64,000 nt of DNA from Sialis fuliginosa. Its lineage: Eukaryota > Arthropoda > Insecta > Megaloptera > Sialidae. A model generated the notes under the pieces. That model saw only the letters and a program-made list of their open reading frames with translations, was not told the DNA's origin and did no database searches. A program made the position numbers and the translations under genes. The stretch lies in contig OY540815.1 in assembly GCA_961205875.1 (NCBI GenBank), positions 10,726,001 to 10,790,000 of the forward strand, written 5' to 3'. Positions within the stretch are counted from its first letter, which is position 1, and each line of letters begins with the position of its first letter. Of the stretch, positions 10,145 to 21,945 are shown piece by piece.

Positions 10145-12680
10145 GTAAACGTTTTATAGTTTATATCGTTCAAAAGTGAAAAGTTGAGATGAACAAAATG
10201 ATTTTAAAATAACTCTGTTAGCACAGAATTAGTACATTGCTTGGTATTTATAACGAAATATACAGGGTATCGAATTGAGTTATGTTGTCTATGGATTTGG
10301 TCTATGTGTAAAAATAAATTAATAATGAGTACATTTCCAGTGTTGTTATTCCGATTTTATTGTAACGACGTAGTAAAACCGAGTTTAAAAATGCGTGTAG
10401 ATAGCGCATTACACTCGACATAACTAATCAGCTTTAGGTAGTTATGCTATTCTTCTTGACCTACAGGCATAGCATAAAATAACCCGAAATAAAAACGCGT
10501 GTAAACTGCATGGATTTTATCGTAATGCATTTCGCATTAACATTTGAAAAACCGTCGTCAGTTAAAACATGATTAAAACACCTGAGACGAAGAGATGGAA
10601 AACAAAATAAAGCGTGATTCGTGGGACGTAGAGGAGACGATGTATTTTTGAGATTTCTTGTTGGTACGCCATCGAACTTATAGCGTATTTCAAATCAGAA
10701 TCATGATTCCAGCTGACGTTACTTATTCTCGTAGATGTACTGTTTAAAATGGCTTAACTACATTGGTTACAGTAAAACCGGAACAATAGCGCTGTGTAAA
10801 TTTACTCATATGTAGTATTTTAGTAATATAAAGCCTCAGAAATATTTGTACTAACAAAATGACTTTTTCTTTATGCAATATGTTCCGTAATAACTTTCTT
10901 TATGTAATAATATTAAGCATGTTATTAATTTAACCAATTGTTATATGTTCAATTTTTAAATTAATAAATAAAATTAAGCTCTGTTCTGCAAAATATAAAT
11001 AACTTTAAAACACATAATTTGAAACTACTATATATTGAAATATCTATAATTCATATCACATATTTCAAGAATACAATAAAAATGAAAAATACGTTCGAAA
11101 TGTTAAAAATAAAATTGAAAAATCATAGCAAAAACATTTGGTATGATAAAGGTGTGTGAAATTTATTTACTCAAACACTTGGTCTCGAGTGTGCTCGACC
11201 ATATTCTTGAGAAATTTACATTTGAAAAGAGTGCGCTATGCCTTCCCTAAGGAACAATACTGACGAGTGACTCTTCTCTAAATGTTTCATGCTTAAAACG
11301 AAACGTTATTAATAACAGAACATCTCTTTACATTGTTCACCCAATGTTATTTGGAGCTTTGATGTAAACATCTATCTGCTTTTTCCTTATTCCGTTTATT
11401 TTCTCTTATAACATTTGTTTTCTGGACCCAAATGAAAATAGCTGCTTGTTTTTTTTATAAACATGTCGCAAGAAAAAAAAAACATGTTTACGATATTTGT
11501 AAATACAACTTGTAAATATACATATTAATACAGAATACCACAGAATTAATACCCCGTTCAAAGTTCTTGTAAGTCAATAAATCTTAAATTAAATCAAATT
11601 GAAATTTGTAATAGAAATATCAACTTAAAAATAAGAAGAAAATCTTAACGTACTTTCATTAATTATCGCGACCATATTGCATTACCATATATCATACATG
11701 TATTGTATAAAGTTACTTATTTATACTGCCTTGCTAACAAGGGAACATCCCTAGGTGCCACTCTCCGATTTTAATGAAACTTGCTCAAAATATTCTTTGG
11801 GTAAAAATTTAAAAATTAAGGACACCTATTTTTTTATACGTGCCAGTTTTTAAGTTTAGGTGGTGAAATCGACCTTTGAAAATGAGAGTAAAATTTTTAA
11901 TTTGTAAATAGCTCCTAAATTATTTGGAATTATGGCTTGTGTATAGTACAAAATTTGTTTGGTATTACAAGAACTATAAATTATATCTACATATCTACTA
12001 GTCTACATGCAGAGTCAAGTAATAAGATATATTTTTTATGTTATAGACCCACAATTTTTTTATAATGAAATCATACAACTGATATTCTAACTAAAATACC
12101 TACGAAACTGCTTTACATAACATAAAACGAAAAAATATACAATTTCATATTAAACGATACAAAAGAAAATCAATTTAAGAGAACAGGAATAAGAAAAAGA
12201 TTAGTTTTGTCTAGACCATCTTCAAAAGATTGGAAATAAATACGGGACAATAGAGACGTATAAAGCATTGCGTCACATACGTTTGCATAGAGTTAGAAGG
12301 GTTATTTGTTGTATGTGTTAAAGTTTTTGCTAGCGCAAAGCCCTGTGGATGTTTATTATTTATTTAGTACCATTTATCTTGTTTTGTGTCCCAAAGATAT
12401 TATTATTTGTACGATTCAGAGGTCTCGTGTTTCCTACATAACTCATAATATATTGATAATACCCCACATAATCTTATCGGTGAGTTATTAGTGTAACAAA
12501 GTTAATGCTATAATTTCATGTATTTAATTATTTGTGTGTTTTCATTTTTAAACATTAATTGAATGAAAAATACTATCTACTCTTTTCATTGTAAATATAT
12601 AAATAAAGATTGCGGAATTACAACTTTAAAAATATATTTTTTTGTTTGTTAATATATTTGAAATATTTTGATATATTTTA
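10145..12680. other. Non-coding DNA with scattered repeat fragments
   Basis: Mixed unique-looking and AT-rich sequence. The part 10,380-10,800 is less AT-rich but carries no convincing exon. A GC-richer patch at 11,140-11,300 is unassigned. The part 11,735-11,900 ('aagggaacatccctaggtg', 'ctccgattttaatgaaact') is the opening of an insect repeat whose other end I could not find. Short open frames at 10,241-10,423 and 12,306-12,491 have no recognisable content. Confidence 0.4.
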
Positions 12681-12684
12681 GAAT

Positions 12685-12900
12685 TTTCATCAGCCTTTTT
12701 GTTTGTTTCGACTTAACAAGAAAAGTAATAAACCTATTTTGATGAGACTTTTACTGTTCAAAAGCGTAAGATTTTAGAAGTAATTTAGGCTATATGATAG
12801 TTGAATTAAGGCAGGTCTGTATTATGGAAAATTATAATTGTTATTTTATAAAAAAAAATGATTTCGAAATAAACGCGGGCGAAGCCACGGGATATTTATA
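12685..12900 (+). repeat. Interspersed repeat ending 'GCGGGCGAAGCCACGGG'
   Basis: A decayed copy of the family at 515-720, with 'gtttgtttcgacttaacaag' followed by 'aaacctattttgatgagac'. It closes with 'aaacgcgggcgaagccacgg', a tail seen on many insect interspersed repeats. It has no coding capacity. Confidence 0.55.
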
Positions 12901-12904
12901 ATAT

Positions 12905-13615
12905 TAATGTATAGTCTCAATATAAATATAATACAAAAATTTAAGTAATTAATACACGATGGCATTTATATTTTATATAAAGGGGGTTCTTTATTAGACT
13001 CAAGGGGCCCTTCAAACAACTTAAGTAGTATTGAAGTGAGGGTTGAATACATAAAACCGTATAGAAATTAAAATTACTCTAAATTCATTATGTGTATACA
13101 TATTAATAATATGGAAAGGGTTACCGATTGGTATTTTAAATTTGAATATAAAGTTACAAAATATTTAGAACCATTGATTTCAATAATTATATTATATACT
13201 GATTGTGAAACAATATTAAAAAGGTCTATATCGTTTATACATAATAAAGTCATATAGTTATAGATATATGTAGATAAATACGAATATAATTATATAAAAT
13301 TAAAATTTAACTAATTGTTCTGTGAATATTAGTTATTTATGAAATAGACGATTTGTTTGTGTACCATTTATGAATTTGTAATAAATAACTAATGACAAAA
13401 CAATACAAATACTGTATAAAATCTGTTTACATTCCTACCTTTGTTTATCGTAAAAACAATTTAGCGGATATTTTATACTGTATATATGTAGGCAGTGAAT
13501 AATACAATTGGTGTAATATTATGTATACATACAATATTCATATACATATATTAATTATTATTAAGTTCCATTATTTGATTAAAATCTGTATTTATCATAA
13601 AAAATGAGTGAGTAC
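12905..13615. other. AT-rich non-coding DNA
   Basis: Low-complexity AT sequence. I see nothing specific. Confidence 0.5.
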
Positions 13616-13789
13616 CGAGCATTAGCGCTGTGATGTGTAAAAAAAAATATTCCGCATTTGTAAAATTATCTGAAAACCGATGTTACGTAGTTTTTCCGTT
13701 ATTGAGATAATGTAGATTAAAATAGACTTGATGCATTGCATTGACCGCTTTTTATATAAAATAATTCGGTTCCGAAGTACATACAACGT

Positions 13790-14342
13790 GGACTGTTTGG
13801 AGCCCCCTACTGGCGCCATTTTTGAGTTAAAAAAAAGGTCATATTCTATTTATTGAGATTTATGTTACATTTCGACACTCCAAATGCCTAGATATGAAAA
13901 TAAAAATTTTAAATTCTATTACACCCCTCCCTATTATTCCAAAATTTAAAATTATTTTGTTGACTTTAGTATTTGTCGTTGGTAGTCCAACTAAAGCCTC
14001 GTTAGTAATTTTTTTTTCTGATTTTTTGAGCCGGTAGTTATCGAGTTAGTTAAATTCCGCTAATTTGGTTATGCATTTTAACGTGCCACATGCCTTGGAA
14101 TAAAAAAAATTATTTTTTACCTAGCTTTAGCTCCTTAGTGCCTCCCTCCCTGAAAAATTAGTTTTTCAACATTTTTTTGCTTGTACATATTTTACTAGAG
14201 GGTATCATTTTACATGTTCAGTAAAAATTTCAAGTTTCTAGCTTATAATATAGTTAACGAGATATTTTGTTTTGACTGAAGAGAACAGACGGATGGACGG
14301 ACGACAAAATGAGATTAATAGGGTTTCTTCGGAACCCTAAAA
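13790..14342 (+). repeat. Lepidopteran-style repeat ending 'GGAACCCTAAAA'
   Basis: The element carries 'tactggcgccatttttgag', 'ttacacccctccctatt', 'agttatcgagttagtt', then 'acagacggatggacggac' and 'agggtttcttcggaacccta'. The closing 'acggacggac ... ggaaccctaaaa' order recurs at 36,430-36,508, so these are two members of one repeat type. The wording is familiar from lepidopteran genomes. There is no protein-coding content. The exact left boundary is not visible. Confidence 0.6.
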
Positions 14343-14344
14343 GA

Positions 14345-15060
14345 TGTCTGCAGAGACTTAAATATTAAAATTAAATATACATATTACATATGTATGTTCT
14401 ATTTATTTAATGTAGAACTAATTGAACTCTACAAAAAATCCATACATAATTTTGATGTATTAATTATAGTTTAGGCCAGAGTATGTGTTCAATGTTCCAC
14501 GCACTCTTTTTTTACTTGTACAGCTAATTTATTCATTGCTCAGCTCTTTTGAGTGATTATTTGTATACTTATAACTCTTCTGATATTTCAGGGATCACGT
14601 TGGTGCAGGTTTTATCAAAATGCGTCACATGTTTCGCACTAGCATTTTATTTTTATTTTATTTTAGAAATATATCTAAAACACAAGTTTTTTAATGTGAA
14701 ATTTTAATATTTCAAAATGACATATGTGATTGCTTTTTTAAAATATACATTTAAAAATCTTGACAACCACTGACTTAACATGCACCTGAAGAACAATTGT
14801 AAAGTTTAGCGTACCACATCTATGTGTAACACTAGTTCTCCACTGTTGTTCGGGGCTTAGCATTTCTGCAAATGTTACTAGTAAATTTATAGGTAAATAC
14901 GAGCGAGGAACAAAACACGAGTAACAATGATACTACATACTTTACAGATGTTATATGCACGCTGTCGTACTTGTATTACGACAACATTTATTATACGTAT
15001 ATAATTTCTACGTTTATAAATATTTATAGCCTTATAATGTGTATACATTTATACCAGTAT
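14345..15060. other. Non-coding DNA
   Basis: AT-rich sequence with a somewhat more complex patch at 14,470-14,640. There is no exon, repeat boundary or motif cluster that I can support. Confidence 0.4.
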
Positions 15061-15064
15061 ACCT

Positions 15065-15320
15065 ATTATAGCCGTGATGGTATAATTACATCACGTGAAC
15101 CATTCGGTTGGTAAAGGAAACTGGCGAAATTTGGCCAAATCTGAACAAGTTTGAACGATGCGTTATAACAACCCTTATTATATAAAGCTGGAACTTCACG
15201 TGGTGATGCGTATTGGTGATGTAGATGTGACAAATATTTGTTATGCTTGTGAATACCTCAAACTTGTCATCCACACATAGTGTATCAACTTTAATGAATA
15301 ACTCTTTGATGCGCGTTTAA
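15065..15320. promoter_or_regulatory. Candidate regulatory island with paired CACGTG E-boxes
   Basis: Two CACGTG E-boxes lie 106 bp apart at 15,092-15,097 and 15,198-15,203. Their flanks face each other: 'catcacgtgaacc' and 'cttcacgtggtgatg' are near mirror images. The sequence between is of mixed composition, with no repeat signature. CACGTG pairs are typical of bHLH-PAS targets, but function here is inferred. Confidence 0.3.
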
Positions 15321-15521
15321 AAACCGACATACGATGGATTGATATTTGCGTATTGGCCATATTTGGTAATACATAGCAAACTAAACGAATATGACCATAT
15401 ATCTACACATTGGCTTAGTTGTACAAATATGACAAATATTTGTGTGCTATTGCCAAGTGAAGTGGCGGCTTATATACGTGATAAAATGTATTATAATATA
15501 TGTATTATGTATACTAGCTGT

Positions 15522-15880
15522 TATCCGCGACTTCATTCACGTGGAACTTAGGTTAGTGAAAATAACACCATGAAGTTAGATTAGGTCACATATTAAGTTT
15601 TAGGTAGATTTCTGTATGATAGCCGATAAAACAGGTTTCTAGTTTCGCATTTTTACGCTAGATGTCTGCGCCAAAAAAGTATAACCTTCAAATGTCACAC
15701 ACCCATGTTTTATCTAATAAATTTTCAGGATACAAAGTAGCCTATGTCCTTTCGCAGGATGCAAGCTATTTCCGTGCCAAATTTTATGAAGATCGGTTCA
15801 GCGGTTTAGCCGTCAAAAGGTAACAAACAGAAAGATAGGTACACTTTCGCGTAAAAAATAATAGAATAGTATAATAGTAG
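15522..15880 (+). repeat. Arthropod interspersed repeat ('TACTAGCTGTTATCCGCG' family)
   Basis: It opens 'tactagctgttatccgcgac' then 'ttcattcacgtgg'. It carries 'gtagcctatgtcctttcgc' and 'aagatcggttcagcggttta', then 'gtaacaaacagaaagatagg', and ends 'cactttcgcgtaaaaaataa'. This layout is one of the most frequent short interspersed repeats in Lepidoptera and other insects. It is about 360 bp and probably near full length, with no coding capacity. Whether it derives from a Helitron, an RTE element or a SINE is not decided here. Confidence 0.75.
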
Positions 15881-15884
15881 ATAG

Positions 15885-16415
15885 TATGGCGATGTATGTA
15901 TGTATATTTTTAATAATAAAAGGTTGAATAAAGACTGCAATTGGTGACAGTTAAGTAAATTTTCCCTATAAGAAAGAAGTTCAAGGTAAAGAAGAAATGA
16001 TAAATAAAAATATTAGTCTTCAAAGATGAAGGTATGTTTTATAATTCACGTTGAAAATTAGTACAGAATATGAAAGAGCATTTTCAGCACCTAATAAAGT
16101 AAGTATGTACCTACTTATTGTTAGTACAAAATTTTATTCTCGAGTCAATTGTGTGTAATTTTTCAGTTTTTTAATGAGATATAATAATGTCAATAATTAA
16201 ATAAAATAATAATATAAAATATTTTTCATTGTCAATTTAAAACGATACTTACCTACTTTACATTATTTATCTAGATTTTAATTTTTAACTGTTGATTTTT
16301 TTCATAAAAAGAATATGGATTATACTGAAAAATAAAATTGTTTAGGGTAAATACCGATATCTCGGTTATAAAAGTGAAAAATACCACAATACAGTTTAAT
16401 TTACTTTTGTAAATA
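15885..16415. other. AT-rich non-coding DNA
   Basis: Includes a short GTAT microsatellite-like run near 15,893-15,905. Otherwise nothing is recognised. Confidence 0.5.
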
Positions 16416-16420
16416 CTATT

Positions 16421-16648
16421 TACGTATACGGACAAATATGGAACAAAAATTTTTGGAAAAAGTACAATTCCTAAATAAAAATTTATTATTCGTATTGCAA
16501 TACTTTATAGACTTATTGTATTTTTAAATAAAATATTATAATTTTTTAATAAGTCGGTAGAAAATAATTGCAATACGGATAATAAATTTTTATTTAGGAA
16601 TTATAATTTTTCCTAAAATTTGTGTTCCATTTCTCTCCATGTATATCG
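16421..16648. mobile_element. Foldback MITE, about 228 bp, with about 85 bp arms
   Basis: The left arm (16,421-16,505) and right arm (16,565-16,648) are inverted copies. The core 'aattcctaaataaaaattta' (left, from 16,466) is matched exactly in reverse complement on the right. The outer parts ('atatggaacaaaaatttttg' against 'aaatggaacacaaattttag') match with few changes. The spacer is only about 60 bp, so a transcript would form a long hairpin. Confidence 0.8.
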
Positions 16649-16894
16649 CAGTATCCATCATAATAAATAATCATTAACAACATAACAAATATGATAAAAT
16701 TATGAGAACCTGATTAATATTCAACAATAATCGATGATATTATTAAATTTTAATACAACACACACCGACACATCGGTTGGTAAATGAAAAAGTAATTAGT
16801 TTATTTAGCTTGATTAGTTTCAACGAGACCGACATAAAACCCGGGGATCGGTTTAAATTAAAACTTCAACAGAAGCTCAACTATAATGAATTTA

Positions 16895-17050
16895 AAAAAT
16901 ACCCCACGACCGAGCGGGTGTACACACGTTCTATATTGAGTGACGTGACCAGCTTTCATATTTGCTGGGAGTTCGTAGTTCGACTCCCTCCCTCACCTTA
17001 CTGTGTATCCACTCCCACACATTTTCATTTTACTTTCCACCCGGTCAGTG
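16895..17050 (+). repeat. tRNA-related SINE or tRNA pseudogene
   Basis: An A-box-like 'GACCGAGCGGG' (16,908-16,918) reads like the 5' part of tRNA-Ser. It is followed about 69 bp later by a B-box-like 'AGTTCGACTCC' (16,977-16,987) next to 'cctccctcacc'. The two boxes in the correct order are the signature of an internal RNA polymerase III promoter. The spacing is longer than in a tRNA with a variable arm, and a clean cloverleaf does not form, so a SINE or decayed tRNA copy is more likely than a working tRNA gene. The following 60 bp may be the SINE body. Confidence 0.45.
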
Positions 17051-17399
17051 CTGCAGGACTTTGAGTGAAAACTACCTGCATATAGGAGTTTTGAGCATTG
17101 ATGCTTTTTTTAGGTTCAACGTTTTAAAGAAAGAATATATACCTATATAAAATGGTAAATTCAGAATTTTGCATTGTAGTTTACAGTTTTACAAGTTTGA
17201 CCAGAATTTTTTATTGAAGAAAATTCCCTTTCCTCTTCCTGACAATTGAATATTATTATTAAAAAAACTTTTTAGAAAATGAATCATTTTATTTTGAATT
17301 TTATTCTGAAGTCAAATTAACTTTTATCAAACAAATACCTAAATAAGAACTTCATAAATGCAAATAATTTTAGTCATATCTATAAAAATGATTTCAGAT

Positions 17400-17585
17400 T
17401 GTTGGAATGCATCTAGCTTAGATGTGGGAAAATGAAAAATTGAAAAATGAAAATTTTCAACATTGAAAATTCATTAATTTTCAACGTTACAAGGATCTTC
17501 AGAGATCCTTATAGATAGTTGTAAAAATTTTTAAATCGTTGTAGATCTTTGTAGAACGTTGTAGATCTTTGCAGGTCTCCACATA
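17400..17585. repeat. Short hairpin and tandem 'GTTGTAGATCTTTG' units
   Basis: 'AAGGATCT-TCAG-AGATCCTT' forms a perfect 8-bp stem with a 4-nt loop near 17,491-17,510. Immediately after, 'cgttgtagatctttg' occurs twice in tandem (about 17,537-17,571), with a partial unit before. 'gaaaaatgaaaattttcaac' upstream is also self-complementary. It is probably a decayed repeat and has no coding content. Confidence 0.5.
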
Positions 17586-18104
17586 TCAAAAACTAGTGAA
17601 CAACTATGATTTTATCTCAAAATGCATTTATGAATTTTTTTTTAAGTGAAATGTTCGAAAATGCTAAATTCTTGAACGAACAAAAAACACAAAGCAAACA
17701 ATTGCAGTTAATTTTTTTGATAAAAAACTAAAACAATGTCAAATTACACTTTGTTAATTTATACCATTTGACAGGCCAAATATAACTTGTAATTCGGCTT
17801 TTTCCAATACCTGATCGAACATACTTCATTTGTACCTAGGAACGAAATAAAAAATAAAAGTTATTTCTCTAACATAAAAAACACACGTTAAGTAAAAAAA
17901 AAACTAGAAAATATCGAATACCACTGGTTTGTATTTAATGTCACCATTTTGTAATCATCATAAAAAAATTCGTAAATCGAACATCATTTATGTTTAAGCA
18001 CGTTTAATCTCTGTATGACATTTAACATCAGTAGCAACACATGCAGAAAGTAAAAATATTGAAAAATTTTGCCAAAAAACGAAATTTGCATTACAGTTTT
18101 GTAC

Positions 18105-18300
18105 TGCGGCTGGCCAGGCTCCCACTCACCCACCCCCACCCACTTCGTTCTGGACATGTTGAGGGAAACCTCAGTTGTGATTAAAATTTCATAATTGCAT
18201 TCTGCGGCTACACAACGTGTGTGAAATGTGTTACTCTCTCTCACTCTATTTATTTCCCTCTCTGTCACCGCCGGCAGTTGTTTGTTGCTCTGTGAATAGT
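18105..18300. promoter_or_regulatory. Unassigned GC-richer island
   Basis: About 200 bp of higher GC ('ggctggccaggctcccac', then C-rich 'cacccacccccacccac', 'gtcaccgccggcagttg'), unlike its AT-rich flanks. It is spanned by open frames on both strands. The longest frame in the window (125 codons, 18,217-18,594, plus strand) begins here, but its translation shows no domain and becomes AT-driven and low-complexity. I treat it as a possible conserved non-coding element or unrecognised exon. Confidence 0.25.
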
Positions 18301-18778
18301 TCCGTAAATATCACATTTATAATAATGTATGCACGACAACCGAATTTGTTTTTGGTAAATAGAGTATTCCGGGATGAAATGAATTCTCACGAACTTGTTC
18401 GCGAGAGAAATCAAAAAGGTGTGTTTAAGTCGAATGTATGCATTAATTATATATTCAAGAGGATTATGAATAATACGGTTTTCTCTAAAACTGAATTTGT
18501 AATTATTTCACTAATTGAATTATTCACTTTAAATTTAACTAAAATAATAGTGATTTCGAATCGAAAGTGGCGCCATTACGGAATTTATTCTTAAACCGAT
18601 TTATCAATGTATACGAATCAAATTATTAACAATAAATTAGTGATACAAAACTTGTAAAATCTATTCAAAAATAATTTTTAGTGTTTGCTATAAACGTTTT
18701 TAATTAATTTTGATTCTTTCATAAATTAGCCTATGATAATTGATATAATCAAAACTAACATTGAAGTTAGGTTATAAG

Positions 18779-19070
18779 TAGAGATTGGAAAAACAGTTTT
18801 TCAACTATTGCGTAAAAATGCATTTATTGTAATTTTTATTACATATCTCCACCGTTTTCATAAAACTGGTTTGATTGAACACAATTTGAAATCAACTATT
18901 TGCAACTATCTTTCTAACCATTTTAAAACTATTTGCGACACTTTTTACTGCTTCGTTTACACTAATTATTATTAAATCGTAAAAAAAAACTATTTATCAA
19001 CTATTTTCCGAAAAAAAATTCAACTAGTAACTATTTCATTGAAAATAAAAACTATTTTTCCAATCTCTAG
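18779..19070. mobile_element. MITE, 292 bp, with 'TAGAGATTGGAAAAA' ends
   Basis: Left 'TAGAGATTGGAAAAACAG' (18,779) is answered by right 'CTATTTTTCCAATCTCTA' (to 19,069), about 21 bp of near-perfect terminal inverted repeat. The interior is rich in repeated 'aactattt' words and has no coding capacity. The family is unknown. TA or TAG flanks are possible. Confidence 0.75.
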
Positions 19071-19079
19071 TTAAAAGTG

Positions 19080-19800
19080 ATTAAGAGATTATTGCCATGC
19101 GTCAGGATTTCTATTTATCTATACTTATTAAATAATGAATTAGTTTTTTAGATTCTGCCATAGCTCAAAAAGCGACTGTTTACGAATTCAAGGAGTGAAT
19201 ATTCACTATGAATTAGTGATTTCTAACTATTCAGTTTGAGAGAGTTGATTCATCAACTTAAAATCTACAGTTTATTTCATTACATTATTTAATAATATAC
19301 AATATACAGGATATCAAAAAAAACCTTTCATGTAAAGAATATTTTTAAGTCCAATTATGGATTTTTTTATAAATTCTTGCGTTTGTATTTTTAATCTTGA
19401 ACAACTGAAAAACTATATGAATCATATTTTTACCATTCAACGGTTTTATGTAATATTATAAAGAAAATAATATTTCCATACTATCTTATACATAAGGCTG
19501 TATATGGCCTAAAGGCTACAGGTTCCGTTTCTACATTAGTCCAAATTAAGATGAATTTTAATTTAAATACTAGAAAGGTATATTTGTATTTAACTTTCAA
19601 AACAAACAGTAACAAACTTATCATGTCACAAATTTAGAAATGAATTAGAGGAAACCGAATATGAAATAGAGACGTGCGAATTCTATTTTTGTTCGAATGT
19701 GTGTTTAAGAGAACACCAAATTGGAAATGAAAACAGCGTAGATCGGGTGTTCGATAATTACACACTGAGGTGAGAATGAAATTGGGTTTCGTGCAGCAGA
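19080..19800. other. AT-rich non-coding DNA
   Basis: Contains the perfect 14-bp palindrome AGTGAATATTCACT at 19,194-19,207 and a 'TATACAGGATATC' start at 19,304 for which I found no matching opposite end. There is no gene. Confidence 0.45.
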
Positions 19801-19817
19801 AATGTGCTCTATAAAGT

Positions 19818-19859
19818 GGGTTTAATTCTGTTAAAGTTCGTGCAAATACAGCTATAAAA
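19818..19859 (+). repeat. Direct repeat of about 42 bp, copy 1
   Basis: 'GGTTTAATTCTGTTAAAGTT' followed by 'CGTGCAAATACAGCTATAAA' occurs here and again at 20,614-20,655 with one mismatch. The match stops abruptly on both sides. It is not AT-simple and is not part of any repeat otherwise recognised. Confidence 0.7.
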
Positions 19860-20613
19860 ACAGTTTCACACGTACTAGAAAAAATATATACATACATTTA
19901 TCACTATCAAAGTGTTATAATTTAAATGAATAATTGGGGTAATAAATCGTAAAAACATTTATATCTGAATTACTCTCGCTTTATTCATTCCAGTTTAATT
20001 TATTGTTAATTATATATAACAAATATTTTTGCATTTTCGTAACGATTGTCCTATGCACATGCACTGTTTTTGTAATTGTTATAAAATAATTATTAATTTC
20101 TTGAATTATTGACCTTCCAGTAGTAGTGCCCTATTTCATGACACTTTTAATGACCTAAACCTGTCATATTTTTATTTAATTTAAAAAGTAATTGGAAATT
20201 TGATTGACTAGTAAAAATAGTAATAAAAATAAATAAAAACTAAAAAATTATATTAAAACAATAAAACCAGGACAGTCAAGTTGGAGTTGATATAAAAGTA
20301 CCGACTCCTTTATATAAATAACTGTACACGCATATTTTTTTGGCATAGAGCATATTAAACAAAAATTTAAGGTTATTTAAAACATAAAAATATCAAAAAA
20401 TTATATCACAATGAAAATAACTATTAAAATTAAGCTGTTACTGAGAAAAACATGTATCTAGCACCCCTAATCATTAAATTATTTAAAAAATATAGTACTT
20501 TAGGTTTGTGAGACTTGGTGCCACTGTTACATGTTTAATTAATTTTTAATGAAATTTGTATTTAATGTATAGTTTGTGAACAAAATACGGTCCGTGTGAA
20601 ACAATCCAAAAGC

Positions 20614-20655
20614 AGGTTTAATTCTGTTTAAGTTCGTGCAAATACAGCTATAAAA
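20614..20655 (+). repeat. Direct repeat of about 42 bp, copy 2
   Basis: Second copy of the unit at 19,818-19,859, same orientation, about 800 bp away. The one difference is TTTAAG for TTAAAG. Flanks are unrelated, so this is either a short duplicated functional block or the surviving core of two repeat copies. Confidence 0.7.
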
Positions 20656-20844
20656 GTTCGATGGAAGACTGCGAGTTATCACTGCTGGTTTTCTTTCGAT
20701 GTTGTTTTTGCACTGTTTGTCTAATATAAATAAATTCAATTCGCTTCAATAAAATCAATATTAAATTTCGATACTTCAATTTTACTTCGAACATCCAGGA
20801 TACACGATATATAGATTTCTGTATGCGCAATACTTCCATCATTA

Positions 20845-21100
20845 AATATTTGTTTGAAAAAATGTTTGCTGATTTTATTCAATTAACTTAATTTTATCTT
20901 ATTTTATCTACAGTCAAAAAATATGAAATAAAAAAATAAGGACATGCTTTTATCTTAAATATTGATAATATTATCTTGACATAAGTCAATAACTTTGTTT
21001 TCAGAAATAAAAATATAAAAATAATAATTTTTCAATTATTATCCTTATTTTTAGAAAACACAAAAAACTGAAAACAAGATCAGAAAATAAAAATGATTAT
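20845..21100. other. AT-rich non-coding DNA
   Basis: No supported feature. Confidence 0.5.
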
Positions 21101-21105
21101 TCTTT

Positions 21106-21357
21106 ACATATGAGAAGCAACAGAACAAAACTTGATAAATCCACTTTCAACCGAGGTGACTATATCTAATTTTTTAGTTATCCATTTCCAACTTGTGCAA
21201 AGACGCTAGTTCATAATTTGAGTGTTAAAAAATCTACCTATAACCATGCTCAAAAGTTTAAAACAGTACATGAAAATAGGGTAGTTACATTTTCACCTCT
21301 CCTGTAAAATTTGCAAAAATGGATTTATTCGGTTTTGTTCTGTTGCTCCTCATATCA
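21106..21357. mobile_element. Foldback MITE, about 250 bp
   Basis: Left 'tatgagaagcaacagaacaa' continuing 'aacttgataaatccac' is matched in inverse on the right by 'ggatttattcggttttg' and 'ttctgttgctcctcatatc'. The arms also share 'gaggtgac' / 'ttcacctct'. Each arm is about 60-70 bp. The interior is non-coding. The boundary bases are uncertain by a few positions. Confidence 0.7.
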
Positions 21358-21945
21358 TATTATATTTTATGGTGTTCATACAAATTAGACTTTATTAAAC
21401 GAGGTAAAAGGCATGATGTAAAATTAACTCAAATAATAATATTCCAGAAAAGATATAATATATTTTTTTAAATGTTAACGATATTTGTTCACTATAAGAA
21501 ATATAGATTTAAAATGTCATATTATATTGTTCATTTCTCCTAGTAATCTATTTCAAGGAATCTGTTCATGACATCGTTACATTTATTCTTTAGAAAAGAT
21601 TCAATACTTTTATAAACTATTCTAGTAAAATAAAACTCAAACTACGAGCATATCAAGTTTATGTGTTCAATTAAGTTAAAAATGGAAATTTCATTCTGTG
21701 TTAAAAGGTGTGAATTACCTGAGCACATTATTAACATTACAATAAATTACACACGTACAAACTCTCCGTGTGCGTATTGTGCGAAAGTTTTGAAACTTCT
21801 GTTAGAAAACATGAATTTTCAAGTGCAATGAATTTTGAATTACGACTAACTTTACGGGGAAAACTCCAAGATGTGTTCATAAACAGGCTGATTATAAAAT
21901 ACTTGTACAATTTAATATATGTTTACTCTTTCAATTTTATTAATG

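Noticed and set aside
18217-18594. Longest open frame in the window (125 codons, plus strand)
   Set aside because: It has no domain, its second half is AT-driven, and one frame of this length is within chance for 64 kb read in six frames. Its GC-rich start is listed as an island instead.
19304-19330. 'TATACAGGATATC' as another foldback end
   Set aside because: I could not find a matching inverted end within about 1 kb.
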